A stretch of 64,000 bases of DNA from Stieleria sp. JC731 (GCF_020966635.1 NZ_JAJKFQ010000011.1:1116001-1180000); one strand, 5' to 3'; positions 9,308 to 17,894 are shown, counted from the first letter of the stretch. Made by a program: numbers and translations. The notes: generated from the sequence alone by a model not told the origin.

Positions 9308-10429
9308 ATGCTCTCTCTCAAACCGATCTATACCGTAGCGGCCATCGCTGCAGCTCTGCTTGTTAGTCCCATTGTTGCCTCTGCTGCCGAAGTCAAAACG
9401 GCCGACGACATTAAGATTGTTACCCTGAAGAACAAGCAGGGCATGACGGTCAAAGTCACCAACTACGGTGCGATAATCATGTCAATTGTCGTCCCGGATA
9501 AGAAAGGCGAAATGGGAGACGTGGTTCTTGGGTATGACGATATCCGCAGCTACACCAACGCCGTTGACAAGCCTTACTTTGGTGCCGTTGTCGGACGATA
9601 TGGAAACCGCATCGCCAAAGGTAAGTTTACCATCGATGGTACTGAGTACTCGTTGCCGATTAACAATACGCCGAACAGCCTTCACGGCGGCATCATCGGC
9701 TTTGACAAAGTGATCTGGGATCTGAAAGTCGATGACGACAACAACGCGGTTCAGCTGAGCTACAACGCGAAGGATGGGGAAGAAGGTTATCCAGGTAACC
9801 TCGCTTGCTCAGTCACCTACACGTTGACTGATGATAATGAAATCAAAATCGACTACTTGGCGACCACCGATAAGGCGACGCCAGTCAACCTGACTCAGCA
9901 CACCTACTTCAATTTGAAAGGCGAAGGTGAAGGAACGATTCTCGATCACGAATTGATGCTGAACGCCAACCGGTACACACCTGTTGACGAGACCTTGATT
10001 CCCACCGGCAAAACTCCTGCCGTACAAGGGACCCCATTTGACTTCACGACAGCCAAGCCGATTGGGCGTGATATCAAACAAGAAAACGAACAGTTGAAGT
10101 TCGGTGGTGGTTACGATCACAACTGGGTCTTGGACAAGGCTGGCCAGACTGGCGAAATGACCCTGGCTGCTCGCGTTGTTGAACCAACCACTGGACGCGT
10201 TTTGGAAGTCTCCACGACCGAACCCGGAATCCAGTTCTACTGCGGCAACTTCTTGGATGGGCGTTTGAAGGGCAAGGCTGGGAAAGAATACGTTTACCGT
10301 GGCGGATTCTGCCTTGAAACCCAGCACTACCCAGACAGCCCAAACCAGCCAAGCTTCCCGTCGACCATTTTGCAACCGGGTGACGAATACGAAACGTCAA
10401 CCGTGTTCAAGTTTTCGACCGTCAAATAA
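9308..10429 (+). CDS. Secreted aldose 1-epimerase (galactose mutarotase)
   Basis: This enzyme interconverts alpha and beta anomers of aldoses. The ATG at 9308 gives 373 residues and opens a clean signal peptide (hydrophobic core YTVAAIAAALLVSPIVASA, probable cleavage after ASA). A longer frame from 9191 has no signal logic. Family landmarks include NSLHGG, the catalytic-histidine segment LTQHTYFNL and the catalytic-glutamate segment FCLETQHYPDSPNQP. Export suggests a role in periplasmic or surface sugar processing, which suits a planctomycete that degrades polysaccharides. Confidence 0.92.
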   Translation: MLSLKPIYTVAAIAAALLVSPIVASAAEVKTADDIKIVTLKNKQGMTVKVTNYGAIIMSIVVPDKKGEMGDVVLGYDDIRSYTNAVDKPYFGAVVGRYGNRIAKGKFTIDGTEYSLPINNTPNSLHGGIIGFDKVIWDLKVDDDNNAVQLSYNAKDGEEGYPGNLACSVTYTLTDDNEIKIDYLATTDKATPVNLTQHTYFNLKGEGEGTILDHELMLNANRYTPVDETLIPTGKTPAVQGTPFDFTTAKPIGRDIKQENEQLKFGGGYDHNWVLDKAGQTGEMTLAARVVEPTTGRVLEVSTTEPGIQFYCGNFLDGRLKGKAGKEYVYRGGFCLETQHYPDSPNQPSFPSTILQPGDEYETSTVFKFSTVK

Positions 10430-10953
10430 GCGATTCGAGCTATCGGGCCGGTCAGGTCGCCTTGTTCTCCAGCGGCTGCTTGACCGTTCCACAAGCGGGG
10501 ACATAGCACGTCGGTCTTCAGATGCGGGGACATAGCACGGTCTCCGGTTGAATGGGGACATGGCACCTCCGTCCATTCCCAGACGCGGGGACATAGCAGG
10601 GGTTTGCTCTCAATCTGGAACGGGGACATAGCACGACGCCTTGCGTAGCACGACGCCTTGCGGCAGGGACATAGCACGGGCTCTGGGCGTTCCGGCAGGG
10701 ACAGGGCTGTCTGGCGGGGACATAGCACGGTCTTCCCCGATCTTCCCTGTACGAAAAAGCAGGGACATAGCATCGACGAAACAAACGGATCTTCTGTAGC
10801 GGCCTGTCGTGTCAAAGCGATGGGTCGCTTTCTTTTTGATAGCAACCTGTTTTGTTCAAAACCAAGTTTTTTAGAGCTGAAAATACTTGCAGGCTTTACC
10901 GCCAGCGTTACCTTTTGACCACACTTACAACTCACCACCAAAAGGAGTTTGGA
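10430..10953. other. Intergenic region dominated by repeat array A2
   Basis: No credible gene is present. The long minus-strand frame that crosses this region is only the translation of the repeats (its product repeats the motifs AMSP and VLCPR). After the array the sequence is AT-rich up to the alpha-CTD gene and probably holds that gene's promoter. Confidence 0.7.
10497..10775 (+). repeat. Array A2: eight to nine copies of GGGGACATAGCACG
   Basis: Copies start at 10497, 10526, 10554, 10587, 10622, 10665, 10716 and 10761, with a decayed copy near 10697. The core is GGGACATAGCAC. Distances between starts vary from 19 to 45 bp, with unique sequence between. A 15-bp direct duplication (GCACGACGCCTTGCG) lies at 10631-10662. 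This is the reverse complement of array A1. Confidence 0.9.
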
Positions 10954-11229
10954 ATGGGCACTCGAATTCCGTTGAGCCGCGCCGACGAGGAAGCTCGCTT
11001 GCGTCAAGAACGTTTGGACTTGAGCATCGCAGAGATGGGGCTTTCGGTTCGCACAACGAACTGCTTGGAAGAAACAGGTATTCTGACCGTCCGTGATTTG
11101 CTCAAAGCGACTCCACGACGATTGCTTTCGATCAGCAACTTTGGTGAGAAAACGCTCGGTGAAGTTTACGCCGCGCTAGAGGAGTTAGGATTTTATCGAC
11201 CGAGTCGTCGTCCCGACCAACCTCGGTAA
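10954..11229 (+). CDS. Free-standing RNA polymerase alpha C-terminal domain protein
   Basis: This is a 91-residue protein whose residues ~25-80 form an alpha-CTD-like helix-hairpin-helix domain. The segments LSVRTTNCLEETGI and ISNFGEKTLGEVYAALEELG match the DNA-contact parts of RpoA alpha-CTD. By eye-alignment with the E. coli domain, the UP-element residues Arg265, Asn294, Gly296 and Lys298 are kept. There is no alpha N-terminal assembly domain. AAAGGAG at 10941-10947 sets the ATG at 10954; a longer frame from 10852 lacks such a site. It could bind promoter DNA or compete with RNA polymerase. Its function is inferred only. Confidence 0.8.
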   Translation: MGTRIPLSRADEEARLRQERLDLSIAEMGLSVRTTNCLEETGILTVRDLLKATPRRLLSISNFGEKTLGEVYAALEELGFYRPSRRPDQPR

Positions 11230-11818
11230 ACTTTCCTTCGCTCCCCAGTTTTGTCGTTTCATATTGCTTCCTGATTCCCCATATTCGTTTCTATGGGGAC
11301 TGGGTTGTCGAGCGAACGGCTGAACGAAAAAACGTCGCTATTAGCGCCAGAAGGGAGCATCCGTACCGCTGATTCACCCGGCCACGATCAGACAAAAGGT
11401 GCTTCCAACGGGCGACTATAAAATGGAAAGTTTGACAGGATTCAGGCTTTCCATTTTCTTTTAGGTGCAGCTCCTTGATTGCTGCGCAGCTGTTTCGATG
11501 CTGTGTTCTTCCGCATGCAACGTTTCGGTGGGGTGAGCTTTTCACGCGAGCCAAGCCGTGGTACGCGAGCGAACTGCTTGACCGATTTTAACCGGCGGTT
11601 TGGTTCGATCGGTGCGTTCGCATCTCGCCGAGTGTCTGGAATCAGATTCCACCACGGTCTTCATGGCTCGAATCAGAGGCATTGTCAGGCTTTCGCTGTC
11701 AGTGCCCTTAATCATTGGCAAGCTAAGCGGCTAGAATGTGGCCAGCATTCCACTGGGCAAACACGTGCCCTGTGAGTTTGTTTTCCGTCCGCAGCCTTCA
11801 TTTGATTCCATTGTTCGT
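11230..11818. other. Intergenic region with a terminator-like hairpin
   Basis: Apart from the hairpin at 11420-11457, no supported feature was seen. Frames on either strand here have no domain, no ribosome binding site and unusual composition. Confidence 0.5.
11420..11457 (+). terminator. 11-bp perfect stem, terminator-like
   Basis: AAAATGGAAAG (11420-11430) pairs perfectly with CTTTCCATTTT (11447-11457) across a 16-nt loop, followed by CTTTTAG. It lies 190 bp after the alpha-CTD gene. It could end that transcript or belong to a small untranslated RNA. Confidence 0.5.
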
Positions 11819-12913
11819 ATGCGTTTTCCTCGTCCTTGGAGCAAAAAGCGGGGAAAGCGGTTCATTGGGACCGAGCTGCGAAGCTTGCTTTGGGAGACTG
11901 CCTTCTTCACCGGCGTTTTTCTGGTCGGTGTCTTTGTACTGTCGCTAGTTTTGATCGAGCAATTGGCGACTTGGGAATCACTCAAGCCACTGAAGGATTT
12001 GGCCTCATTCGATCCGTCCGGCCAAGTTCCCGAATTGGATGGTGGCTCCCTTTCGAGCTGGATCTTTGGCATCGTTGGCGTGGCGGCGATTCTGACTGGC
12101 GGAGGCGGACTGGCGTATCGCCTGTTCAGAGTTGGGGCGAGTCACGAGCGGCGTTCGGCGATGGCCAAGAAAGCCCAATCGATTGAGATCATTGTGCCCG
12201 GAACCGAAGGTATTGAGCGAATGCCGTCAGTTCCACGCGGGGACTTCCTAACTGACAGTCCGGGAGAGCGTCTGACCTATCGAATGGCGGCTGAGCACTC
12301 CGGCGGTTGGGATTTGGTCGGTCCGACGCTGCTGGCATTGCTTTGGAATACCGTCTGGTTTGTGCTTTTAGCGGTCGTTGTTCTCGGTTTTTGGCACAAT
12401 CAGCCCCGTTACATATTGGCCGGCTTATTGGTCCCGTTTGCCGGTATCGGTTACTGGTCCTTCAAGTACTTTTTGGTGCAGCTTCGCAAGTCGGTGGGGG
12501 TTGGCGCGACTATCGTCGAAATTAGCGATCATCCTTTGTATCCAGGGCGAAAGTACCGACTATTTGTTTCACAGTCGGGTAAGTTGCGGCTTCGCCGATT
12601 GAGAATTCGTGTGGCTTGCGAAGAAGAAACGGTTTACAGGCAAGGCACCGATGTACGCGTGGAGAAATATGAAGTATTCACGCAGGATTTGTGTAATGAG
12701 CGTGATGTTCGAGTTGACCCACAAAGGCCTTGGGAGCAACAATTCACGCTTGACCTACCGCCCAATGTGATGCATTCCTTTGTCGGGTCGCACAACGCGA
12801 TCCGCTGGAAAGTCATTGTTACTGGAGAAGCTCGCCCGTGGCGATCGTTCTGCCGAAATTATCCCGTCGTCGTCCATCCACCGGGTTTGCCGCCGAAACG
12901 CAACCCGCGATGA
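11819..12913 (+). CDS. Membrane protein with C-terminal arrestin-like domain
   Basis: The ATG at 11819 gives 364 residues. Hydrophobic spans lie near residues 28-50, 80-103 and 168-215. The C-terminal ~130 residues (from ATIVEISDHPLYPG to YPVVVHPPG) have the alternating beta pattern of arrestin-like proteins, with EETVYRQGTD, FTLDLPPN and an AIRWKVIVTG strand near the end. A GTG at 11738 would add 27 residues without clear features. The stop overlaps the next start (ATGA at 12910-12913), so the two products are translationally coupled. The role is unknown; arrestin-like domains usually act as scaffolds at membranes. Confidence 0.7.
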   Translation: MRFPRPWSKKRGKRFIGTELRSLLWETAFFTGVFLVGVFVLSLVLIEQLATWESLKPLKDLASFDPSGQVPELDGGSLSSWIFGIVGVAAILTGGGGLAYRLFRVGASHERRSAMAKKAQSIEIIVPGTEGIERMPSVPRGDFLTDSPGERLTYRMAAEHSGGWDLVGPTLLALLWNTVWFVLLAVVVLGFWHNQPRYILAGLLVPFAGIGYWSFKYFLVQLRKSVGVGATIVEISDHPLYPGRKYRLFVSQSGKLRLRRLRIRVACEEETVYRQGTDVRVEKYEVFTQDLCNERDVRVDPQRPWEQQFTLDLPPNVMHSFVGSHNAIRWKVIVTGEARPWRSFCRNYPVVVHPPGLPPKRNPR

Positions 12914-13311
12914 GTATCGAGCTATGTCGTGAGGACGGCATCTACGAAGGCGGATGTGACCTGACTGCGAACTGGCGAATCTCTCGCGTGACGTTAGATT
13001 CGGTCACTGCGGTCGAGATTTCGGTGTTGTGGTTTACCGAAGGAAAGGGTGACACCGACCTAAATGTCCACTACTTCAAGCGATTTGAACAAGAACAAAT
13101 CCTGCGTAGTGGCTTGGCCGATCGTCAGTCGCTTTCATGCGTCCTGCCCGCGACACCCTTGAGCTATCACGGGCGGCTGATTCGCTTGCGTTGGTCTGTG
13201 CGACTGAGGCTGTTCATGGCCAACGGCCGAGAAGTTGTTTCAAATCAGCCTTTTTATCTGGTTGCTCCCCAGTCAATTCAGAACGGCACCGCGCTCATTC
13301 GAACGCACTGA
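12910..13311 (+). CDS. Small arrestin-like beta-sandwich protein
   Basis: This 133-residue protein is coupled to the preceding gene through an ATGA overlap, which decides the start at 12910. The pattern YEGGCDLTANWRIS, VEISVLWFTEGKGDTD and SYHGRLIRLRWSVRLRLF resembles the C-terminal arrestin-like domain of its neighbour, so the pair may form a two-lobed arrestin-like unit split over two polypeptides. There is no signal peptide or membrane span, so it is probably cytoplasmic. Assignment is by fold pattern only. Confidence 0.65.
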   Translation: MSIELCREDGIYEGGCDLTANWRISRVTLDSVTAVEISVLWFTEGKGDTDLNVHYFKRFEQEQILRSGLADRQSLSCVLPATPLSYHGRLIRLRWSVRLRLFMANGREVVSNQPFYLVAPQSIQNGTALIRTH

Positions 13312-13335
13312 ATTTAGACGTTCGACGATCAAAGA

Positions 13336-14334
13336 TCAGCGGCAACGCACCAGCCTGCTTTGTTCAATCTTCAGCTGATCCATGATCGGGCTGATCTCTT
13401 CGATGAATCGATCGGCATCCACGGGGTACCCGGCAGTCGGACGTAAAAGCGTGTCGCCTTTGTGAGCTGCCGCGAAATAGTTGTTCAGTGACTCCATCGA
13501 CTTTTCACGCAAGTACTTCGCCACCATTGACGAGAAAGCGACCGGAGTGAACGTGTCGCCTTTGACCGTGAATCGAATACCGAACTGCTCGTCTTGGAAC
13601 GGAACGTTGTATCGGCTTTCGCCTTTGCCCTCGTTTACAACTTGTATTAGCGTACCGTCGAAAGCCGATTGCAGCGGTCCTGCATAGTATCGCCGTCCAC
13701 CATGGCGATCACAAAACACTTCGATAGCCTCGCCCGCATCGCGACAAATCGAGCGAGGGCTGTTTTCATCGAGAGCGTCTCGAACGAGCTGCAGGGTCAA
13801 CTCGCCGAGGATGTCCGACTTATTGAGTCCCCGCTCGCATAACGAATTGAATTCTGCAGCACAGATGACTCGGGCGGTCATTCCAAGCAGCTTTGCAGCG
13901 CCTTGATCCCAGTGATCCCAAATCGGTTTCGCACAACTGCTGTCAAGGCTCTCATTGGCAAACGATTCGAGCCATGGAATGTTCAGAAGGCTTTCATGGT
14001 CATATGGAGCCAAATCTTTTGATAAGTGCATCAGTTGTCGCTCTGGCGAGCAGCCAAACCAACCCGCGAGTGTGACCCATTGGAGGATGTGATAGGGAGC
14101 AACGGTTGGGGCTGTAGGAGAGTTGCCGGTGCGACTTTTGGGTTTGAATATCGACTTGGAGTCGTTCACGCTGATGCGAGCTTTGTTGACCACAATCGTT
14201 TCACGAAGCGCAGCAAAGGCATCGCATCGATTGTCTTCAGCGAATTCATCCGGAATCCGCCACACGGATGCGGCGATCACCAGCGGACCAAGTTTGGGGC
14301 CATATCCGGCTTCGTCGGTCGCAATCAAGATCAT
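13336..14334 (-). CDS. Divergent RNase HII-like protein
   Basis: The N-terminus ATDEAGYGPKLGPLVIAA lines up with the RNase HII active-site strand, with the first two acidic residues at D7 and E8. SVNDSKSIF (around D58) lines up with the conserved DSK motif, and FSSMVAKYLREKSME resembles the SIVAK helix. At 332 residues it is longer than usual RNase HII (~200). The GRG motif that reads the RNA-DNA junction is GYG here (Y11 in place of Arg/Lys). Activity on ribonucleotides in DNA is therefore uncertain. It is convergent with the arrestin-like pair, 24 bp apart. Confidence 0.72.
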   Translation of the reverse strand: MILIATDEAGYGPKLGPLVIAASVWRIPDEFAEDNRCDAFAALRETIVVNKARISVNDSKSIFKPKSRTGNSPTAPTVAPYHILQWVTLAGWFGCSPERQLMHLSKDLAPYDHESLLNIPWLESFANESLDSSCAKPIWDHWDQGAAKLLGMTARVICAAEFNSLCERGLNKSDILGELTLQLVRDALDENSPRSICRDAGEAIEVFCDRHGGRRYYAGPLQSAFDGTLIQVVNEGKGESRYNVPFQDEQFGIRFTVKGDTFTPVAFSSMVAKYLREKSMESLNNYFAAAHKGDTLLRPTAGYPVDADRFIEEISPIMDQLKIEQSRLVRCR

Positions 14335-14546
14335 GTCGAGTTAATTGAAAAGTTTGGGGCTGACGAGTCGATCGCAGATGAGACGATGGGCGTCAGCATC
14401 GCTTTGGGAAGCTACGGCTACGATTGGTTTGGCAACAAGGGGTGCGAAAGCCCTTCGCTGGTTCGGTAGAATCCCAAGATTCGCTTCACCGTTTCTGTAT
14501 CGACATCTCTCGCGGCAATGATGGTCAATTTGGTAATCAATCGCGC

Positions 14547-15059
14547 ATGTTAGAAGAATACAAAGTCAACCGAAGCACCCGTCAGTGTTTCGATCAAAAA
14601 CGTCCACTGAAGGAGGGCGAGTGGTACTACAGCGTCGTCATCGGTGACGACAAAGGGTACCAGCGTCGCGACTATTCGGCTGAAGCTTGGGAGTCCCCGC
14701 CTGAGGGGGCTGTCGGGTTTTGGAAGTGCCAGATGCCGCTCAATGGCGAGCGCAAGATGGTTTTGGCCCCGCGGGAGGTCTTGATCGATCTGTTGCGGCA
14801 GATGGAATCGGACGCAGATCAGGCGAAATTGAGATTCCTATTGGCCTTGATGCTCTTGAGACGGCGATTTGTCAGGGTGATCGATTCAGCAACTCCGGCG
14901 TCGGACGAGCTGAAATTCATGAACCTGGAAGTCGTCGATGACGGAACCACAATCGAGGTTCTTGAATGCAAAATCGGAAAAACAGAATCCGAGGCTCTTA
15001 GTGAATCCTTGGTCGAGTTGCTCTACTGCGAGGCCAGTGAAACCGAGACTGCAGACTGA
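14547..15059 (+). CDS. Hypothetical protein (170 aa)
   Basis: No family is recognised with certainty. The ATG at 14547 (MLEEYKVNRSTRQCFD) begins a compact polar protein with a Trp/Tyr-rich N-terminal half (GEWYYSVVIGDD, SAEAWESPPEGAVGFWKCQ) and a Leu/Arg-rich helix around residues 85-110 (LRFLLALMLLRRRFVRV). The frame upstream to 14424 lacks coding character. The N-terminal part could be a small metal- or nucleic-acid-binding unit, but Cys residues are too few to claim a zinc finger. It is transcribed divergently from the RNase HII-like gene and 150 bp before the lipoprotein gene. Confidence 0.6.
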   Translation: MLEEYKVNRSTRQCFDQKRPLKEGEWYYSVVIGDDKGYQRRDYSAEAWESPPEGAVGFWKCQMPLNGERKMVLAPREVLIDLLRQMESDADQAKLRFLLALMLLRRRFVRVIDSATPASDELKFMNLEVVDDGTTIEVLECKIGKTESEALSESLVELLYCEASETETAD

Positions 15060-15209
15060 TAATCCGTTAATCCGTCGGAAGTCCGTCTGTGACCCAGGAT
15101 TGCCCTCGCGATCAAAACTGAAAAATTGGTAGTTGCATAGGACTTGAGGAACGAGAGCGCTGCCACCTTTTTGCCGGTTGCCCACATGACGGAATGCTAG
15201 GAAGGTTTG

Positions 15210-16208
15210 ATGTATCGACAAAACGCACGGATGCGTTTCCTAATCGTCTTAATGTGGGTCTCGGTCTGCTTTGTCTCGGGCGGTGCGACCTGCTCAAGGC
15301 GTGATCCTGTATTAACGCTGCCTCCTCCGCCCCCGGTTTTGACTTCGGCCCCGACGGTCAGTGACTTGGTTGCGGCAATCAATCGCACATCAGTCATTCG
15401 TGAGTTGTCGACCAATACGGCGACTGTGGACGTGATTTCGATGCCAGCGCTGCCGAAGCTTTCGGCGACTGTGAATTTGCAGCGAGACCGAAATTTCCGG
15501 ATGCGTGCACGCTTGCCTGTGGTGATGGGATCTGGGTTAGACATCGGCAGCAACAACGATTTGTTCTGGTTCGAAGTCCCTGAAGATTTTAGTCGAACGC
15601 TTTACTACGCTAGGCACGATCAATACCAAGCCCAGCTCAACCATGCGATTCTACCAGTCGACCCAACTTGGTTGATCGATTCGCTCGGGTTGGCGCAGAT
15701 TGATCCGTCGACGATTGATCAGCCAATGCAGTTTTCGAGCGACGGCAAAATCGTGTTGCAAACGCTAGTGCGGAAGCCTGCTGGAAACTTCCGTCGGTAT
15801 TACACAATTGATGCGGCCGGCGGGCACGTCATCGACCAGTACGTTTATTCGCCTTCGGGTCAACTGATCGCCGAAAGCCATGCGTCGAATCACCAGTTCT
15901 ACGCAGAACAAGGTTGCTCATTGCCGCATACGGTTCGATTCAAGCTAACACCTGCGGCGGGCGATCCGCTGGAGATGCAAGTGGACGTTGGGATGTATGC
16001 GATCAACCAAATTCTAAGCGGCGATCCAAATCTATTCGTCGTTCCACAAGGGGCTGGCAAGGTCGTCGATCTAACAACGATCAGTCCTCTCGCGATCTCG
16101 CCAGCAGTTATGCCAATGACGGGATTAGCAACGCCGCCGACCGTTAGCCAAGTCGGCTATCAGCAGGATGCAGGCACTCCCCTGCAGTACCGTGGCTTGG
16201 ATCGTTAG
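15210..16208 (+). CDS. Probable lipoprotein, LolA-like fold
   Basis: This 332-residue protein starts at the ATG at 15210, preceded by GGAAGG (15199-15205). An N-terminal hydrophobic stretch (FLIVLMWVSVCFVSGGATC) ends in a Cys, which fits export and possibly lipidation, although the lipobox (GAT-C) is not canonical. The following Pro run and the beta-rich body (SATVNLQRDRNFRMRARLP, NDLFWFEVPEDFSRTLYYA) resemble LolA/DUF4292-like proteins that bind lipoprotein acyl chains. It likely acts in the periplasm. No operon partner is evident. Confidence 0.6.
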   Translation: MYRQNARMRFLIVLMWVSVCFVSGGATCSRRDPVLTLPPPPPVLTSAPTVSDLVAAINRTSVIRELSTNTATVDVISMPALPKLSATVNLQRDRNFRMRARLPVVMGSGLDIGSNNDLFWFEVPEDFSRTLYYARHDQYQAQLNHAILPVDPTWLIDSLGLAQIDPSTIDQPMQFSSDGKIVLQTLVRKPAGNFRRYYTIDAAGGHVIDQYVYSPSGQLIAESHASNHQFYAEQGCSLPHTVRFKLTPAAGDPLEMQVDVGMYAINQILSGDPNLFVVPQGAGKVVDLTTISPLAISPAVMPMTGLATPPTVSQVGYQQDAGTPLQYRGLDR

Positions 16209-16559
16209 GCGTCCAAGTATGATGCTGGTCGATGAAGCGTCGATTTCATGCACGGGCGTTGAGGCATCTTCTCGATTGGTCGTTCGGTGAACCATCGATC
16301 AAAAAAGCGACGGCCAATCTCTAGACGCCTCCGCCCCGAAAATCCTGTCTTCGAGCCAAGATAGGTACGGAAGTTGCGAACATCCTTTGACGGCTAATTG
16401 GACTTCGTTCAGTCAGTTGCCTTGTTAGTCCCGATCGCTGATTTTGTGGTCGAAAACGCAAGGCGACTATCTCGTCATTAACTTTGACAGTTGGCGAAGC
16501 CCACTTGCCGTCGATGCATGCTGCCAGTTTGGCGGTGAAACTGATTTGAGAGGGGAAAA
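16209..16559. other. Intergenic region, no gene seen
   Basis: About 350 bp contains only short frames without supporting signals. A TTGACA hexamer at about 16484 could be part of the TM2 gene promoter, but no matching -10 box is convincing. Confidence 0.4.
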
Positions 16560-16997
16560 ATGACAAGTTACACAAACGCCTACCAAGCTCCACAATCTGC
16601 GATCTACGCCCAGACACCTCCGTCTCATTTGACGCTCGCTGCGTACCTTTACTGGATTTTGGGAGTCTTTGGGGCTCACCGTTTCTATCTCGGTCGGCCC
16701 ATTACAGGGCTGATCTACATGTTCACCGGAGGATTGCTGTTTGTCGGATGGATCATCGATGCGTTCACGATGCAGTCGATGGTCGATGATGCTCAGCGTC
16801 GGTATAAAATCGGAGAAATCGACTACACGCTGGCTTGGGTACTGTTCAGCTTTTTGGGCGTGTTCGGTGTCCACCGCTTTTACATGGGAAAGATATTTAG
16901 CGGTGTGCTCTATTTGTTAACCGGTGGTCTGCTCGGGATTGGGTTGATTTACGATCTGCTAACGCTGAACGAACAGGTCAGCGAATTAAACGGCTGA
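16560..16997 (+). CDS. Double TM2-domain membrane protein
   Basis: This 145-residue protein contains two TM2 units. Each has the pattern helix, G-x-HRFYLG, helix: VFGAHRFYLGRPITG (about 38-52) and VFGVHRFYMGKIFSG (about 103-117). The N-terminal ~25 residues are polar. GAGAGG just before the ATG at 16560 is a good ribosome binding site. TM2 proteins are small inner-membrane proteins without an agreed function. The gene is convergent with the channel gene, 17 bp apart. Confidence 0.85.
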   Translation: MTSYTNAYQAPQSAIYAQTPPSHLTLAAYLYWILGVFGAHRFYLGRPITGLIYMFTGGLLFVGWIIDAFTMQSMVDDAQRRYKIGEIDYTLAWVLFSFLGVFGVHRFYMGKIFSGVLYLLTGGLLGIGLIYDLLTLNEQVSELNG

Positions 16998-17014
16998 TCG
17001 CGATACCACTGACG

Positions 17015-17758
17015 CTATGTTTTTGGCGTTTTGGGTGGTGCGACTTGCTTGCTGGGACGCCGCTTGATCGGGGCCAAAGCGTGTTGAGCTTGAAAGGCGA
17101 CGTCCGCAATGAGGGTGTCAACGCGGTTTCGTGCGATCGCATAGGCAGCGAGTGAAGGAATCGCGACGATCAATCCACCCACGGTTGTCACTAAAGCTTG
17201 GTAAATGCCTTCGGCGAGGTCGCCAGCACCGGCCGCACCTCGAGTCGTTGCGACTTGCTGAAACGCGAAAATCATCCCAGTGACGGTCCCTAACAGTCCG
17301 ACCATCGGAGCGATGTTGCCGATGACCGATAGGTATTCGATTCGTCGCATCATCCTTGATGATTGTTCAGCCAAAGCATCCTCGACGGATTTTTCTACCT
17401 GCAGCCAACCAAAGTCCATCTCGGCAAGGCCGCTAAGAAGCACCACACTGAGCACGCTTGGTTCTCTACGGCATGCCGCGTCGGCCTCGGGAATTCGAGA
17501 CGTCAGGAGCGATTGTCGTACGGTTTCACCCAAGCCTTCCGGTAGCACTTCGCTTCTTCGCAGTGTCATCACTTGATCGAATACCAGATAGGCTGCAAAG
17601 AAGCTTAGTCCCAGCAGCACGATCAAGATCAATGCACCTGTGATGCCGCCGCTCAAAATGATATCGGCGGCCCCGGCACGCTCCGCCTCTGCACCGTCGC
17701 TTTGCATGGCAAGTAGCGCAAGTGGAAGGTCCATCGCAAGGAATACAGTAGGGCTCAT
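17015..17758 (-). CDS. MotA/TolQ/ExbB proton channel family protein
   Basis: This 247-residue protein has an N-terminal membrane span (ITGALILIVLLGLSFFAAYLVF), a cytoplasmic domain and a C-terminal pair of spans. The pair carries the family signature GNIAPMVGLLGTVTGMI and EGIYQALVTTVGGLIVAIP. The end is basic and proline-rich. TolQ/ExbB homologues use proton flow to energise envelope proteins together with an ExbD/TolR partner, and no ExbD gene follows in this window. It is the last gene of a minus-strand run with two GTPases and a kinase, 136 bp after the preceding stop, so it may have its own promoter. Confidence 0.87.
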   Translation of the reverse strand: MSPTVFLAMDLPLALLAMQSDGAEAERAGAADIILSGGITGALILIVLLGLSFFAAYLVFDQVMTLRRSEVLPEGLGETVRQSLLTSRIPEADAACRREPSVLSVVLLSGLAEMDFGWLQVEKSVEDALAEQSSRMMRRIEYLSVIGNIAPMVGLLGTVTGMIFAFQQVATTRGAAGAGDLAEGIYQALVTTVGGLIVAIPSLAAYAIARNRVDTLIADVAFQAQHALAPIKRRPSKQVAPPKTPKT

Positions 17759-17894
17759 TTCGATTTGCAGTCGGCGACGAAATTGACGGTATGTGTGTGC
17801 CGCAGGTGTAAATATTCAACACGTTGGCAGATCTATCAAACGAGCAGTCTATCGCAGATCCCGTCACAGCGTCTATCGGACCGCACCGGTCAAG

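Noticed and set aside
2587-10429. Composite transposon or integrated island between the inverted arrays
   Set aside because: There is no transposase, integrase, target-site duplication or tRNA at the ends, and the enclosed genes look like ordinary metabolic genes. It is kept only as a low-weight observation.
10497-10775. Possible CRISPR-like array (short direct repeats with spacers)
   Set aside because: The repeat is only about 14 bp, spacer lengths vary from about 5 to 31 bp, copies are degenerate, and no cas gene is near.
10327-11007. Long 226-codon minus-strand frame
   Set aside because: It runs through the end of the epimerase gene, array A2 and the alpha-CTD start. Its protein is a translation of the repeat and has no signal, domain or ribosome binding site.
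11479-11775. 98-codon frame before the arrestin-like gene
   Set aside because: It overlaps the region between a terminator-like hairpin and the next gene, with Arg/His/Ser-rich composition and no start signal.
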